A DNA stretch of 64,000 nt from Imbricaverruca yamaguchii (GCA_034440575.1 JAOTOL010001455.1:372001-436000), one strand, 5' to 3'; numbered from the stretch's first letter, positions 35,201-48,300 are shown. Notes: generated from the letters alone by a model not told the origin. Program-made: numbers and translations.

Positions 35201-35917
35201 GCTCTACTGTATATGGCAGTCAACGATTGAATGTCAAAGAGAAAATTGGCACTATGGTTAAATAAGCGAAGGATGCGGTTGTAAGCCAACTTCCTGAGCT
35301 ACGGCAGGCAAAAGAACAACAAAAGTATACTTAATCAATGTCTACCAAGTTTATCAATCCATACCTGATACTTCCCACATCCTCACACAGCACAAATATT
35401 AACAACACACACCATGGGTAGAACGCACACACTGACCACCTTGTTACTTGCCATCTATTAGGATATAGGTCTTGGAATATAAAATGGTTTATGGAAAATT
35501 ATAGTAAAGAGATCTGTCTAAAATCATTGAATTGTCATCATGAAGAACAATTCTTCCAAGTAAAAAAATCTGAGAAAATTGATTGAAACCAATTCTTATG
35601 AATATTATAAACTTTTCTATGTAATTTTTTAGTTCATGTCTGGAATATTTAGCTGAAGGAAGGAATGACCTGGAAGGCTCAAAGGCTAGTAGATATGGGA
35701 GCAAATTTTACCTTCATCTCCAAATCTACCATATTTTCTAACTTACAAGAGGCATTATGCCTACTTAGCCTACATCAACATCTTTGCATGCTTCATAGAG
35801 ATAATGTGTGTCAACTTCTTTAGTGGCTAACTTAAACTGCAATAATACCATACTTTGCTTGCTTCATGGAAGTAAATTGTGTGTACAACTTGTCTTGCGA
35901 ATACCATCTTGGAGTAC
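32220..35917. other. Gene-free AT-rich stretch; one perfect hairpin
   Basis: No frame of note. Contains the hairpin at 32601-32649 and two copies of ACCCTGGACTTT (32612, 32750). Confidence 0.5.
32601..32649. repeat. Perfect 16 bp stem-loop
   Basis: GTGTCAGCAACACCCT, a 17 base loop, then the exact complement. Preceded by TTTTCACAG. Confidence 0.9.
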
Positions 35918-36270
35918 ATAAAGACATAAAGACATAAAAGATTAGTGCAACTATGAGCCACAAGGGCCCTTCTTGGTTGCACTCTGTACACTGAACCAGT
36001 TGCCCACCAAATATGTCAATCAGCCCTCCCTGTAATACTGAAAAGCAAGCCCTCTATTCTTATAATGATTATCTATGCTGTTTTTAAAGATGTTCAATGT
36101 GCTGCTACTGACAATGTTTTCTGACAGCTGGTTAGTGTTCTACTACCCTGTTGGTGAAGAAAGTCTGCCTTAACCTTGTTCTGCTGTGGTTAACTTTAAT
36201 TTTGAATTTGACCTCAAATTGCATCATTTCTGTTCAATTCAAACATTTCCCCTCTCCAGACCATGGAAAA
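35918..36270 (-). mobile_element. CR1-like LINE, 3' end
   Basis: The minus strand reads KVNHSRTRLRQTFFTNRVVE, the C-terminal motif of CR1-like RT proteins (FFTNRVVNxWN), then decays. It ends in the AACCAAGAAGGGCCCTTGTG tail shared with 13735-13865 and short ATAAAGACAT repeats. Confidence 0.7.
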
Positions 36271-37919
36271 ATTTAAAGACCTTAAATTGTACAAATGTAA
36301 AGTACAATACCAGGTATTACCTACGTATGGGGTTTTAGGTACTTTTTAGGTGATTTCACAATCTTAGCACACGGTACCTAATATTACTTAACTTACCGGA
36401 AAACACAATTTTCAGGTGCTTCAGGGCTAGCTGAGTTCACAACTTAAATTACGCAGAAAATTCTGGCACAGCTAAATCAACATCAATCAAACCGGGCCAT
36501 GCGCACTTCCAACTCATACGACCACGCCGGCTGCCCACGGCCCAAGTGTGACAAGAGTCCGGGTCGAGACTTGAAAAGTAAACAAACAAGGGGAAATGGC
36601 AAGGTTTGACAATAACGCCAGCTGACTATCCTCCAGAACGACCCGAAACGTAAACAAGAATGACCTTGAAAACTCTCGCTTCCTCAGAACGGAATGCGTT
36701 ACGTGCAGTGCTACACAAATTAATGGAACTAAAGCAAAAGGTCCTAGATACTGAGAGCTACCGAATTGTTGTTCAAAAGTGCTTTCTTGATGTGGTCTTG
36801 AAAAAAATACATGAATTGAGCTCTTAGTTTACTTGAACTAGGTCGTCAAACACAGCAATTATCTTCATGTCCTTGTATAATCATACACACCGCATGCAAG
36901 TGATCGTAGAAGTCATTCGCGGAGGGATTTAATGCTATGCTTATTATGTGACGACTGTATGCATGCGCGCATAGAGAATATTCCAAAAATATTGCCATTA
37001 GGGTGATTGTCAATGTATGTGCGGGTGGCGTACGGTGGCATGGGGGAGGGGGATTGCCAGCATGGCTAGGCGCTAGAACTACTTTCAAATGGGCGATATC
37101 GAGCGGTCCATGTTGACTCCCATTTGAAGTCAGAGTATACCGGGGAGGGGAGATGGAGAGGTCCCTGGTTACCGTTCTGCAAACCATGGTGGGTGCATCG
37201 ACGACGCACGCCTTATGACATAAGCACAGCGTATTCCTTTCTGAAATAGTGAGTCTAAAATGAGTGCTTGCCTTATGAGCAAATCAGATCCCACCACCTT
37301 TGCTCCCAAAAGGCAGAGGATGCCAGAGAGCTATCATTCGATCCTTATCGACTCCCATACTAAATCCAGGTAACCCAGGGTGTGTTCACAACTGCAGAAC
37401 TGCATAGGTCTTCATGTTCATCTCGTGCTTTCTCCTCACGCTGGTGAAGCGTTTGGCTTAGACTAAGAAATTTTGATGGGGAGGAACACGAATCGTGGAA
37501 GCGGGGGGTTACGGTTTGTTTTAGTTCATAGTATAAAATTAAAATTTGTCAGACTTCAACCGACTTGGCTTTAAAGGCTTTGCCACTTCCCGAACGAAAT
37601 CGGGTGGGAGGAAGCACTTGTTGCTCCAGGAGCTGAACTTGATGTGGTTTACTGGGTATTACATGGTTTATCGTCCCCGAGGGATGGGTCAACTAAGGAA
37701 GAACAGTTGGAGCTTAGGTACATGCATTCATGCACATCGTGATAAATTGTACCCGTTCTTACGTATTTTATTCAAAGCAACCATAACGTGTGGTGCGGGC
37801 TACTGGTTTAGTGATAGCGAATGAGAGTACTCTGCCTGCACAAAAGTCAGTGCATGGTGGTATGTTCCACTTTCAGGGAAAGAAACACCACACCTCATGA
37901 TCTACGCAAGAAAATGCGT
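36271..37919. other. No gene recognised
   Basis: 36480-36640 is more GC-rich than its flanks but has no frame or splice pair I can support. Confidence 0.4.
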
Positions 37920-37944
37920 GATATATATATATATATATATATAT
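37920..37944. repeat. (TA)n microsatellite
   Basis: Uninterrupted TA run at the left border of the Penelope-like fragment. Confidence 0.95.
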
Positions 37945-37949
37945 CTTGC

Positions 37950-38300
37950 ATTTTCATAGACGTTCCCCGGTCGGTACTCGCCAGTAACTCTCTGAAAGTG
38001 TACGCCACCAACCGCTGCATTAGCCACACCGATTAGTTTGTTCACGTTAATCGCCAGCGCTCCGGTTGGGTCACGATCGATTAGCTTGAACTTGGTGCGG
38101 TCTTCCAGGACGGTACGCACATTCTGCAGATAGTCGTCCTTGCACATAACGACATAGATTGCGCTCTTATCCGCCCGTCGGACCACGATTGTGCTGCCAC
38201 TTCGGAGTTCACGTGCTGTTTCTCGCAGAGCCGGGCTGACGATACCTCTGCGATCGACGTGCCTCTTCTTGGTGGACTCGCTTGAAGCTGCAGCGTGGCT
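37950..38300 (-). mobile_element. Penelope-like element fragment
   Basis: The minus strand reads STIVVRRADKSAIYVVM, KDDYLQNVRTVLEDRTKF, RDPTGALAINVNKLI and GEYRPGNVYENAR. This is the order of N-terminal Penelope-like RT motifs (PADKGGxxVVM, DY, DPT, GxYxPGxxYGxPKxHK). The ADKG glycine is replaced by Ser. The RT core is absent. It is bounded on both sides by (TA)n. Confidence 0.75.
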
Positions 38301-38310
38301 CCAAGCTGAC

Positions 38311-38343
<33 letters not shown>

Positions 38344-38346
<3 letters not shown>

Positions 38347-41181
38347 GGTGGTCCCAAAACAAAATTTGGGAAATTTGTCTCGGCATGATGTTGTTCTTGT
38401 TCCAATTGGTGATACTCGTAATCGAGTGAATTATTGCTCCAATCGGATAATATTTAGAGGACCCCCCCCACCAGAAGAAGAAGTAAGCAACAAAAAACTT
38501 TTTTAAAAAAAGAAGAAAAAAGCTCACAAAGAATAAAGATGTCCGTGTCTTCCCGAGTATTGGTATATCCATACTACCTACTTTTACATACAAGATTATA
38601 CTTTGTTCAGGATTCACTGAAGATAATGGTGGCAATTTTGGATGCCATTAATTTTGTAAGGTAACTAAAAGAAAGTTGTAATATATACCATATTTTTATG
38701 CAGACAACATCTTCATCTCAGGGTTAATACAAGCAAAACATTGTCGTTTTTTATCAACAAATACTGTTATTCCTTTCCGTTTGAACACTTGTACAGTGAA
38801 AGCAACACTGGCAACTAAATAATGGAAAATGAATAATGAATGTAAATAATGGAAGTAAAGGTAAAACGGTATCCCTTTACTCCATTTATGCTGCTTTGGA
38901 GGTGGAAGGCTTTTCCTTCCTGTGCTTGGCCACCACTTTCAGGAGGTACTGTTGCTGGACCTCGTCCTTGGTGATGATCGAGTTGAAGGAGGTGGCCAAG
39001 GCGATACCTCTCTCCGCCAGGTCGTTGACTACCTTCATCTGCGAGACGTTCCTCTTCATGTCCAGGAAGGTGGCCTCAGTCTCTCGGGACTCTTCTCAAA
39101 GAGGGTTCCCACTTCTTCCTCCCGTCCAGGAAGAAGGCTATCCAAGGTCCTCCTAGTTCTGGAGGTCACGAGGGCCTTCAGGTCAATGTCCGGGGATAAC
39201 CTCTTCCCGTCCACTCGCTTGAGGAATTTTCTCTCACATCTGAACAGGTTCCTGACCATGGCCTCCTTCTCCTCATTGCTGATTCTCTCGTCCATGAAGA
39301 ACAGGGCCACAAGGTCCTCCGAGACGTACCAAAGGTGACGACGGAAGGCTTTGAGCGCCACGTCCGCCACACTTCGTTTTGGAATCCCTCGAGAGAGGTC
39401 TCGCATGAACAGGAGGTCGTTGAGGGGAGCTCGTTGAGGGACCATGGCCTCATTCCACTTTGTGGTGTACAGGAGGACCACGAATAGGGAAATGTATTCC
39501 ATGGCCTGCAGCTCGTGAGCGGTCAGCATTGCTTGACCTCGGAAGAGGAAGACCTTCAGAGCGTAAATTTCCTTGGCCATCCACCTGGCTTAGTGGAAGG
39601 CACCTGGGGTCCGGGACCTGTAGTCTTTCCCAAGGTCTCCTCCCAAGAACAGGTACGAGAGCCAGAGGAGTTCTTCGTAGTCCTCCCTCGAGTGAGTGCC
39701 GCTCTCCAAAGCACTCTTCAGCTCGTGGAGGGCTCGCTCCCTGTGCTCTGAGAGCTCCCCGGTCAGAAGAGCATGGAGGCTATCTTTTTCCATGGCAAAG
39801 CTCCAAGAAGACTGGTCAATTAAGCTCCAACGATCCCTAAATCGAACGAAAAGAGGGATGTTTGGTCCTCGGGAAGGTCCGTAGGAGCTCTTGAACACAT
39901 CCCCCGTGACGACCTTCAGCACGTGGTGTCGGCAGGCCACCCAGAGGAGCTCGCGTCCAGGGCCTTCCTGGATCTTCACGCAGGCTCCTTCATACAGCCC
40001 CGTGTTTGATGCCGTCGTGTCGAACACCAAGCCCTGAACTCTGGTCTGCAACTGAGCCTCCGAAATCGCCTTGAGGACAGCCTCTCCCTGAGCCGTGCCT
40101 GTGCTGCGGGGTATCTTGGGGACTCCCAGGAGATGTTCCCTCCCCCAGCCGTGACCAGGATGGCTATTCGGTCGACCTGGTCCTTGCCCGACAGGTCAGG
40201 AAGTAACTTCCCGTCCCAGTGGATAAGGACAGGAATCCCATCCGGAATGTTTATCGTTTCCGACTTGGCGATGGCCTCCCCATTCCTGATTCTGTGGCGT
40301 CGGATGGTGCTGCGAGACAAAGAGAGATTCCCCAGGTCCTGTCCGGATGCCGATGCAAATGCTCCCATCGTCCCCATCGCCACCCGGTCCGAGACCTTGA
40401 ACCGATCCAAAGTGGAGGTGTCCGCAAAGAGCAAGGCTATGGATTTTGTTCCCTCGACTTTACTCCGTTTCGGGTGGCTGGGACCGGTGAAGTCTACATC
40501 CCTGTCGTCTGTTTCCCCAGCGGCGGAGGACGAATACGAGGTCCGGCAGTCAGACAGTACGACGGAGGTCATGGCTTCCTTCTCCTTCTTCCAGCGATCC
40601 TTCCTCATCTCTTCTGCTCGCCCCCTCTTCTTCTTTCTCTCTTAGGCCTCAACTGTGACGCCGTCTAAGCCCGCCATGGACGAGGTCGCTCGGTCCTCCT
40701 TGAACATTTCCTCTTTCATACGGGCGGTCTCAGATGCCCATTTCCGATGTTTTTGGAGGGACTCGTACTTGGTCACCGGGCAGAGGAGCTTCTCCTTGAC
40801 AGTTCGGAGAGCGGAGGTCAGGATTCCGGCCCTCCTCCAGATCAAGAGGACTGCCTCTATCACCTCCTTGGCGGCCACGAGTTTCGTCTTCTTCTCGATT
40901 CCATGATGAAGTAAAACTTGCGGAGCACCTGCCCTTTAGAGGGCAGCCTGGCACGTGTTAGCTCACATTCAGGGTGCCCAATAAGCCACCAGGCGCTCCC
41001 TAGTAGAAGTCATCATGCACCTGTGGGAAGAAAAAATGTAGACTTTAGGGGAATTGCAAACACAGTCCGATCGGCACGAAATTTTGCATGGAATTGTCTA
41101 ACAGGAAGTGAAACAAGATCGACATCATCCCCGCAACATTACACAATACTTTTATTTTCACCTTGGTTTTGGACCACCCTA
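38344..41181 (-). mobile_element. 2.8 kb DNA transposon with terminal inverted repeats
   Basis: The ends TAGGGTGGTCC (38344) and its complement GGACCACCCTA (to 41181) are inverted repeats that continue loosely as CAAAA/AAAACC. Both lie in (TA)n tracts; ATATATAT and ATACATAT next to them could be an 8 bp target-site duplication, but low complexity weakens this. It encloses one broken transposase-like gene on the minus strand. An 8 bp TSD and D...D...CxHH protein would fit the hAT-like group; the exact superfamily is not settled. Confidence 0.75.
39056..40990 (-). pseudogene. Transposase-like gene of the 2.8 kb element (broken)
   Basis: One long minus-strand frame is cut by two in-frame TAA stops (40645-40647 and 39592 region) and by frameshifts near 40880 and 40140. 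Order: a helical basic N-terminal part (VIEAVLLIWRRAGI, LQKHRKWASE); HWDGKLLPDL near 40215, a candidate first catalytic Asp; GLVFDTTASNTG near 40015, the second Asp; ACRHHVLKVV near 39925, a Cys/His-His motif as in hAT, MULE and P-type RNase H-fold transposases; then PLFVRFRDRWSLID and a helical C-terminal domain to about 39056. Proteins with DTTASNTG and CRHHV are scattered over invertebrate genomes as uncharacterised, mobile-element-like genes. The few breaks suggest recent death. Superfamily is inferred. Confidence 0.72.
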
Positions 41182-41194
41182 ATACATATGTATG

Positions 41195-41230
41195 TATCTA
41201 TATGTATCTATATATATATATATATATATT
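41195..41230. repeat. (TA)n microsatellite right of the transposon
   Basis: TATC and TA repeats directly outside the right terminal repeat. Confidence 0.9.
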
Positions 41231-41315
41231 ATAGGAAGTGTCGTAATTGAAACTGTATGTATCATCACTTCATTTTTTCATGCTTACGTTACTACTATGT
41301 GATTTGTACTGCGCT

Positions 41316-41352
41316 AGTTCTGAAGATGGTCAAGGATGGTTGAAACGTAGAT
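41316..41352 (+). repeat. Hammerhead-like core, probable Penelope end
   Basis: CTGAAGATGGTC, a short loop, then GGTTGAAACGTAGAT. It resembles the degenerate hammerhead motif of Penelope-like terminal repeats and the core at 9385-9410. Confidence 0.45.
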
Positions 41353-41554
41353 AAAAATCAAATAACTTCGAATCACGACTTGTTTCACATAGACGTTCAC
41401 TTCCTATACTATTTGCCTCATATAAACCGTGTTAATCATTGCACCGCTTGGGGATATTTTATAGAATCTTACAGATTATAATAGAGCATGTGTCCGAAAA
41501 CTAGAATGCGGCAAAAATGAGAATATAAATGCAGAAACCGCTGTTGTATTTAAG

Positions 41555-41660
<106 letters not shown>

Positions 41661-43564
41661 ATTAAGTTGTTCGAAAAATCAAAAGGGTGATATTATAACG
41701 GGATCGTATATCTTGTGGTGCCGTTGGATGAAGAAACTCCCGATATAAAATTTCGTTCGAGTTGAAGAATATTCCGGTGTCACGGAAGTCCATCAAAGTT
41801 TCTCCTATATAGTGAGCCGGCACCTCGTACGAATCTGGACGTCCACACGTTCCACAAAGGTGTTTCTCTACAACTAAGTGTTTTTTTTACATCTGAAACT
41901 TCACATAACAAAATATAGTGGAACATGTTGTCGAAATGGATCGCTTAATTTGACTAATTTGACTAAATATACCCTCGTTCGAGTATTCCAGATGTTCGAG
42001 CATTCAAGCCTGCGGACGTTGACAAGGAATTCGAACTGCTGAGGAATGTTTCACGTTTTCCGATCCTTGACTTCATTTGGGTACTGAGCAACGTAGAAGC
42101 GCGTAACGAAGTGTGACAAGTAAATTAGGTGGGTACATTATGGGAGAGGAGTGTCACCATCTTTTGCTCTCCCCGTTGGTCGACGAGGAACATACAATCC
42201 TTCTCAATCGCGATCATCTTCAACGCATCGTGATGAGAGATGTTGAATTGCTTCGCTAACTGTCCCTCCAGCAGGGCGGTGAGCACAGCATCCTCATCCA
42301 ACGCGCGCTTTTCGACCTCATGATGACCACGTACTTGGCGATCAAGGCAGCCAACTTGCGGGTCACATGAATTATGAGTTGTTTGATTTCATGAAAGATC
42401 AGTATGCTCTGAGTTTGGTGTTGCTATGCTGCAACTACAGCGAATGGCAGAATTTTGAAGATTTTGGGATATCATCCTCCTTGATTCGTTTAAAGTCAAT
42501 TTCAGGGGAAGTAGAAATCAGATTGGTCAACGATGTCAAGAAGGCAAATATGGTGAGGTCCAAGAACTACCAGAGGCATAGGAAGTTCCGCACTTGACCT
42601 TTCTTCTGGAAGGGAAAGGATTACAAGTACCAACAGGGCTACAGTAAAAATGCTCCTGTTGGGACACACTTGGGGCGGGGACATATCAATTCCGCCGATT
42701 TGAAAACTGTTGATTTCTACCATTATTCCCACTTTTCAAAGTTTTTAATATCTTTCTTTATTTCCGAATATGGCGAAGAAACCATTCGAACAGACATATA
42801 CATTTAAAAACCATCGGATGGCCCATCTGGGACTCTCATGGGATGACCTTTTCAGAAGCATTGCCCGTGTGCGGAGAGACGTGTGCCCAGCGTGTCCCAC
42901 TCTTCCACGGAGTCCGGGAGGAATTATCAGACCGTCATAAAACAAACAGTAAAGCGATTGCGCTGAGTGATGCTGTGATCCGTTGCGAATTTTAGTTCGT
43001 GTGTGGTGACTGAGACAATACTTGGCGATCACGATGACTGCAGCAAGGCACATGATTAATCAGAAGACATCGTTTTCAATTTCTATGCTTTGTGGAAGCT
43101 GTGCCCCTTCCACGACCCTGAACTCCATTCCACAACTTTGGCTTCCCCCTGATATTAGGTACCCGGGAAGTACCTTCACCCATCACCCGCCATCACAGTT
43201 CAGGCCTGGTGTGCTCCGATGCTCCAACCAGGTCGGTGTGTGTTGGTGTGTGAAGTGAGGGGGAGGGTGACGGTGACGATGACGGTGGACTCGAGCCCAC
43301 TGTATGACACGATAGGCGCATGCTACGATTCAAAGCTTTTATGTTGACGTGTACTAAACACTGGTCTTTTGCTTATGACTTCACCTGTTATTCGACGATT
43401 TTGCCAGTTGGTGAGGATGCTGAGGAAACAAATACACATAATTTAAAAAATCCGAATTTCTGAGACCTGAAAATATACTGAGCGAAATACGATGAGTTTT
43501 TGGTTTGGGTGGATGGTCCAGTGCGCTGATACTTCGCCCCCAATGCCTGTAAAAATGGACACAA

Positions 43565-43569
<5 letters not shown>
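41661..43569. other. Otherwise no gene recognised
   Basis: Apart from the frame at 42125-42350, nothing conserved seen; AT-rich with isolated short frames. Confidence 0.4.
42125..42350 (-). CDS. Unassigned protein-like open frame
   Basis: The minus strand reads HHEVEKRALDEDAVLTALL, EGQLAKQFNISHHDALKMI and FLVDQRGEQKMVTLL, then stops at 42125. The residue mix looks like real protein, but there is no start, splice pair or family match I can name. A transposon gene fragment is as likely as a host exon. Confidence 0.25.

Positions 43570-43633
<64 letters not shown>
43570..43633. repeat. (TA)n microsatellite
   Basis: Pure TA run of about 64 bases, just left of the CR1-like LINE piece. Confidence 0.97.
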
Positions 43634-43636
<3 letters not shown>

Positions 43637-43639
43637 GAA

Positions 43640-45340
43640 GTTATAGGCTTCATTGCAGCTTGGTCAAGGGGACGAAAACGAAGTGTAGGGTTCACTGCAT
43701 GTAAATCTGAATGGAAGGGTGGTCTGGGCGGAGTACCACGGGGATCTGTTCTTGGACCACTTCTCTTTATCACCTCTGTTAACCCGCGCCGTCTTTCCGG
43801 TCAAATCCTCCCACCCCGTCTCGGGGGGGGGGCGGTTGAAGACCCCCTCCAAAATCCAAACTATGCAGCGCACGAAAACGAGAGGTGTCATCGGAATGCG
43901 CCCGATGACTAAGGTCCGGGTCCACCCTCCCCCCAAAAAAAATTCCCCAAAAGTCACGTCACCAGGGGGACTAGATTTTCACGACTATTCACGACTTATA
44001 TTATGTTTTTGACTCTGGGGAGTTCATTTTGGAGATATATGAAAAAACAAAATATATTTGGAATGAGAAAAGGACGGCGAAATCGACCAGGTCTATAATT
44101 GTTTTGCCCCCTCCCCTCCCAAAAAATAAACATTTTATTTTTTTGAACTTTCAAATTTTTGAGTTTTCAAGTTTCCTTTAATTTTCCTTTTCCAATGGGT
44201 AGAACAGATCGAGAAACGTTGTTGGAAGTCAACTTTCGCTAATAAAAAAATGCTTACTTTAGCCAGTATCTTGTATTTGAACTGCAAGTCGACAAATATG
44301 CAAAATCTATATGTAGTCAAAAGCGAAAAAGAAAGAAAAATTCAACTCGTACGTTTGCAAAAACATCTGCATCCGTTAAAGCTGGTTGAATTTTTTTGGA
44401 GGCGACTTCACTTGACCTTGACTAACTCCTTGACCCTAGATGACCTGACCCAAAAATTTTGAATCGGCATATCAAATTGATGTGGGAAAAGGTATGCCAA
44501 ATTTGGGCGCGCTGCCGCGCGCCGTTCGTCTGCTACCCCCGAAAAACCTGAGGGGGCGGTTGAAGACCCCCCCCCCTCCGAGACGGGACGGGTTAATAAC
44601 ATTTAGGCAGGGCTGAGGAATAGGAGGTTCAAATTCGATGATGATATCAAGCTGGTATGAGTGACTAACAGTGGTGATCAATCCAATGATATTTAGTTAT
44701 AATTGGAGGACCTAACCAAGTGGGCTGATAAATGCCAGATGCCTTCTAACTATGAAAAGTCCAAGGTTATGCATCTGGGTCAGGTGGCGAGACTTTCAGA
44801 TATGCAATTGGAGGTAGGGAATGGATGTTATCGAAGAGGAAAGAGACTTATTAGCGATCAGAATGCTTGGAATCATTAATAGGAGTGTGAGGTACAAGGG
44901 CGAGGAAGTCATGAAACAATATTTGTGCTTTGCCCAATTACTGGTGCACATATACTTGGTATTCTGTACAGGTATCGGGCCATTTCTTATACAAATATAT
45001 ACATATGTTAGAAAGAAAAAAGCGCAGTCACACGACTCATCAGGTGACTAGGCAACTTAAAAAATGAAGAAAGGCTTATGACATTATATATGTATTCACT
45101 CAAGCATAGGAGATTAGTGGTAATATAATTGAAGAATACCAAATCGATAAAGGGGCAGCCCAGTTCAATCTGGATGACACCATTCTATTTAGAGCATTAC
45201 ATATGGGCCATCAATTCAAGTTAGAAAATCGAGGTATATGACAGTTAAGTGACAAGTTTTTTGTCCAAGGGTTAATGATGAGTGGAATAAGTTGAAAGCC
45301 GATGTCGGAATCCCTCATTGTATGTAATACAAATATTGTG
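43640..45340 (+). mobile_element. CR1-like LINE fragment split by a MITE
   Basis: The plus strand reads GGVPRGSVLGPLLF just before 43779 (RT motif, usually SGVPQGSVLGPLLF). After the MITE it reads FDDDIKLV (catalytic FADD-type box), then DLTKWADKCQMPSNYEKSKVM and LGIINRSVRYKGEEVMKQ. The decayed C-terminal part contains RLMTLYMYSLKHRRLV. Several stops and frameshifts; dead. It resumes exactly at the second TTAA, so the MITE entered this RT gene. Confidence 0.83.
43779..44596 (-). mobile_element. piggyBac-like MITE, copy B, complete with TTAA ends
   Basis: Both ends are TTAA-CCCG: TTAACCCGCGCCGTC on the left and GACGGGACGGGTTAA on the right. Further in, GGTTGAAGACCCCC occurs near both ends in inverted relation to itself. 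TTAA duplication with CCC-starting termini is the hallmark of piggyBac. 818 bp, no coding capacity. It sits inside the CR1-like RT gene. Confidence 0.87.
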
Positions 45341-48300
45341 GACAATTTTCAGGCGGGAAAACCTTGTTTTTCTAAGTTCTAATCAGTGATGGATGAGGTG
45401 ATATCTATGCTAAGTAGGCGTGCAAGATAAAGCCCCTTTAAGCAGGCATGGACTGTTTGAAAAAAAATATTGATAGGACATTCGATCCATTTGAGTGTTA
45501 CATGGGATTGAGTGAATATGACTGGATAGGTAAGAGCCATGGAGGGTGTGTGGGATGTTGGTGGATGGTTTCTTTGGAGTTTTAGATGTGGTGTTGGTTG
45601 GGGTGATGTCGTTTTGTCCAGGCTTACGGTATCTTCCCTTTACAGACAACCTGGATGGGACCATGCGGCTCTTACCAATTCTGAATACTACATGACCGTG
45701 TGCTCTCTTCTTCCGGCACGTGGCGTAAATGGTAACAATGTACGAACCCTTTCGACGAAGTTCTTGTGGCTCTATGGCTAATCTAATAATCTTTTCCACC
45801 TACTCCGACCCTGGCGCACATTAAAAACAAACATGAACGCATGGGCGCCTATCCAACCCTCTCTCCAGGAGCAAGTTCCGCCTCCAAATGCGTCATACGA
45901 CTTTTACCGAATCGGTCAAAACACTCCTATCTCCAAAAGCGGACTTGTAAGAGGGACTGGTCCTTGCCACAAAATATTAAGATGCACGAGGGTAGAACAC
46001 TTCTCTGCCTCCTGCTTCCCAAATTAACCCAGCTCGTTACAGGGATATTTAGTATGGCCTGCAATTAATCCAGCCCATCTCTCGTCAAGAGTACGGTTAG
46101 TCTGGCCTGTAATTAATCCATCCGTCCCCCGTTACGGAGACAGTTAGTCAGGCCCCTTCCGGAAAGGACAGGATGAGTTTTAGGCTATTAGTGACCATGT
46201 GATGTTGTAAGGGAATTTTGACCCCATGTTCTGCGAAATATCGAACAAGCATCCCAAATTTAAAAGCGTTGTGCCGAACTGTCGAAGTAGGTTTTACTTG
46301 TTTCTAATACCCATGTACTTGCGCGAAATTTCGACGCAGGACAGTGCATGTTCTTGCAGGCTGCCAAGAGGGCGAAGTTCCGACCAGCAGGCTTTTGCCG
46401 CCCGATCAGGTGTCGGCAACAAGAGCTCCGCGGCCAGTAGCAGAGCTCGCACCACCAGTTGCGGCGGCAAACTTCTGCCGCGATACGGTGTCAGGTCAAG
46501 TGTCCGCAACAAGGGAGTTCCATGGCCGGTCTCCGCCCTGGCTTGTCCAGCACCTCTAATGAATGGCAGCTGATCCTGGCGTCGCAAAAAATAATAAGTC
46601 CCCATTCTCCCGCTGAACATGGAATTACGCCTCATTTCTGGATTGAGATTTGAGCGATCAGCACTCGGACAACGATCTGTCGGAGATGAGCAATAGCGGG
46701 CTACTTACCGCTGTCTGTTCGACTTACGCGAATGCTTCGATGCGATACCCCATTATACAGATCTGGGTAAATTAGAACAGCATGGAGCGTTAAATGTTTT
46801 TTTTAACCAGTACTTCAGTTATTATACTCCGAATGTCTCCATCCGCTGACGAATGAATGAATGAATGAATGAAAAACTAATGAAAACCGCTAGAGTTTGC
46901 TTTATGTGCTTATAAAGCCATAGAGCAGCGCTTGCGCCTTTTTGATATCAAGGGCCATTTAAATGCCACTGCTTTATCCAACTTTATTTCCAAGTTTGGG
47001 CTCCAACTCCACATCATCATTTACATCCTACAGCTCGTCCGCAAAATCTTAGTCCCGGTGATTTAACGTAGTTCTGCCTTCGTCATATGACTGTCCACAT
47101 AGTCTAAGGCCAGGTCTGAATGCCAAACTCTGGGGTATCTCCAGTGCCCTCTCGACGACATCCTTATCCATAAATTTGTGTCGTACAGCAAAGGACACGC
47201 ATTCAGGAAGCACTCATACGTACATTCCATCAGAAACTTGACTAAAAAATACCAAGGGCGAAAATACATATGTTATGATGTTCTTTTCATATACTGCACT
47301 ACCGGGGCGCACGTTAGGCTTTCAAAAGAATGAACCACGCTATCGCACAATTAGCCAGAAGCGTTACCTTTGCACGGAGGTGCAATCATGGGTGTAACTA
47401 CTCACTGCGGCAGGAATACCTTTGGCGTACCACACAGCGCAACAACCAGCGCACACGTGATGCAACCAGTGAGATGGCCATCCTTCACTGCTTACTGGAG
47501 TGCTCATCTTCACAAACCGGACGGCTGTCGCAAGACCAACACGCAAACATACGTCTCGAAAGCCGGCGGGAGGAGTACCCCATCCATAGGCAGTAACAGA
47601 AAAACCACTCAGACACACGCAAAAGAGCAGAACACTGTCTTGAGACGGCGGAGATACACGGACTGCGTCTGTTCTAGCAGATAATCTAAGATCGACTGAT
47701 GTGCTCAGTCGAGCTACATGTCGCGCTCAACACCAGCGAGTGCATCAACAGTAACGCAACTACAGTCTCCTCGTCATTGCGCAGCACAGCATCTACTCTC
47801 GAGCCGACCGAGGCCAACATCACGTCGGGCTGCAACCCGTGAAAACTCTAATCTGTCTTCCTCACAGGCTCCCTACCCTTCGGTTTAACTCCGAATGGCC
47901 AGGGTACCACGATACAACGCGACGCAAGACACTGCGGCTATAAAGGCGCAGCCACCTTGCATGCCTAAATGAACAGCTCGCCACGAAACCCACGCAAGCT
48001 TGCAAGTCACCACCCGATACAGCTCACGGCCTGGTCAACCGCCCGCAACAAATGTGGCGAGCAGGACGTTGCACCGACGTCGAAGCCAGCGCAGTCATGA
48101 CAGCGTGCAGCAAGAGAAATTGAGGTTCACACCGCACCCGCTAGATATCAGTGCTATCAAGTGCAGTGGCGAGACCGAACTGCGAAGCCAGGCGTTGAGT
48201 CGTAGGAAGAAAGTTTGCTGCAGTATAGACCTGAAATGGAAACAATTAGCTTTCAATAATGACCTTTCGAAATTACATGCAACCATACACCAATTCACAA

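Noticed and set aside
43388..43773. Poly Tyr-Ile frames
   Set aside because: Translations of the (TA)n tract.
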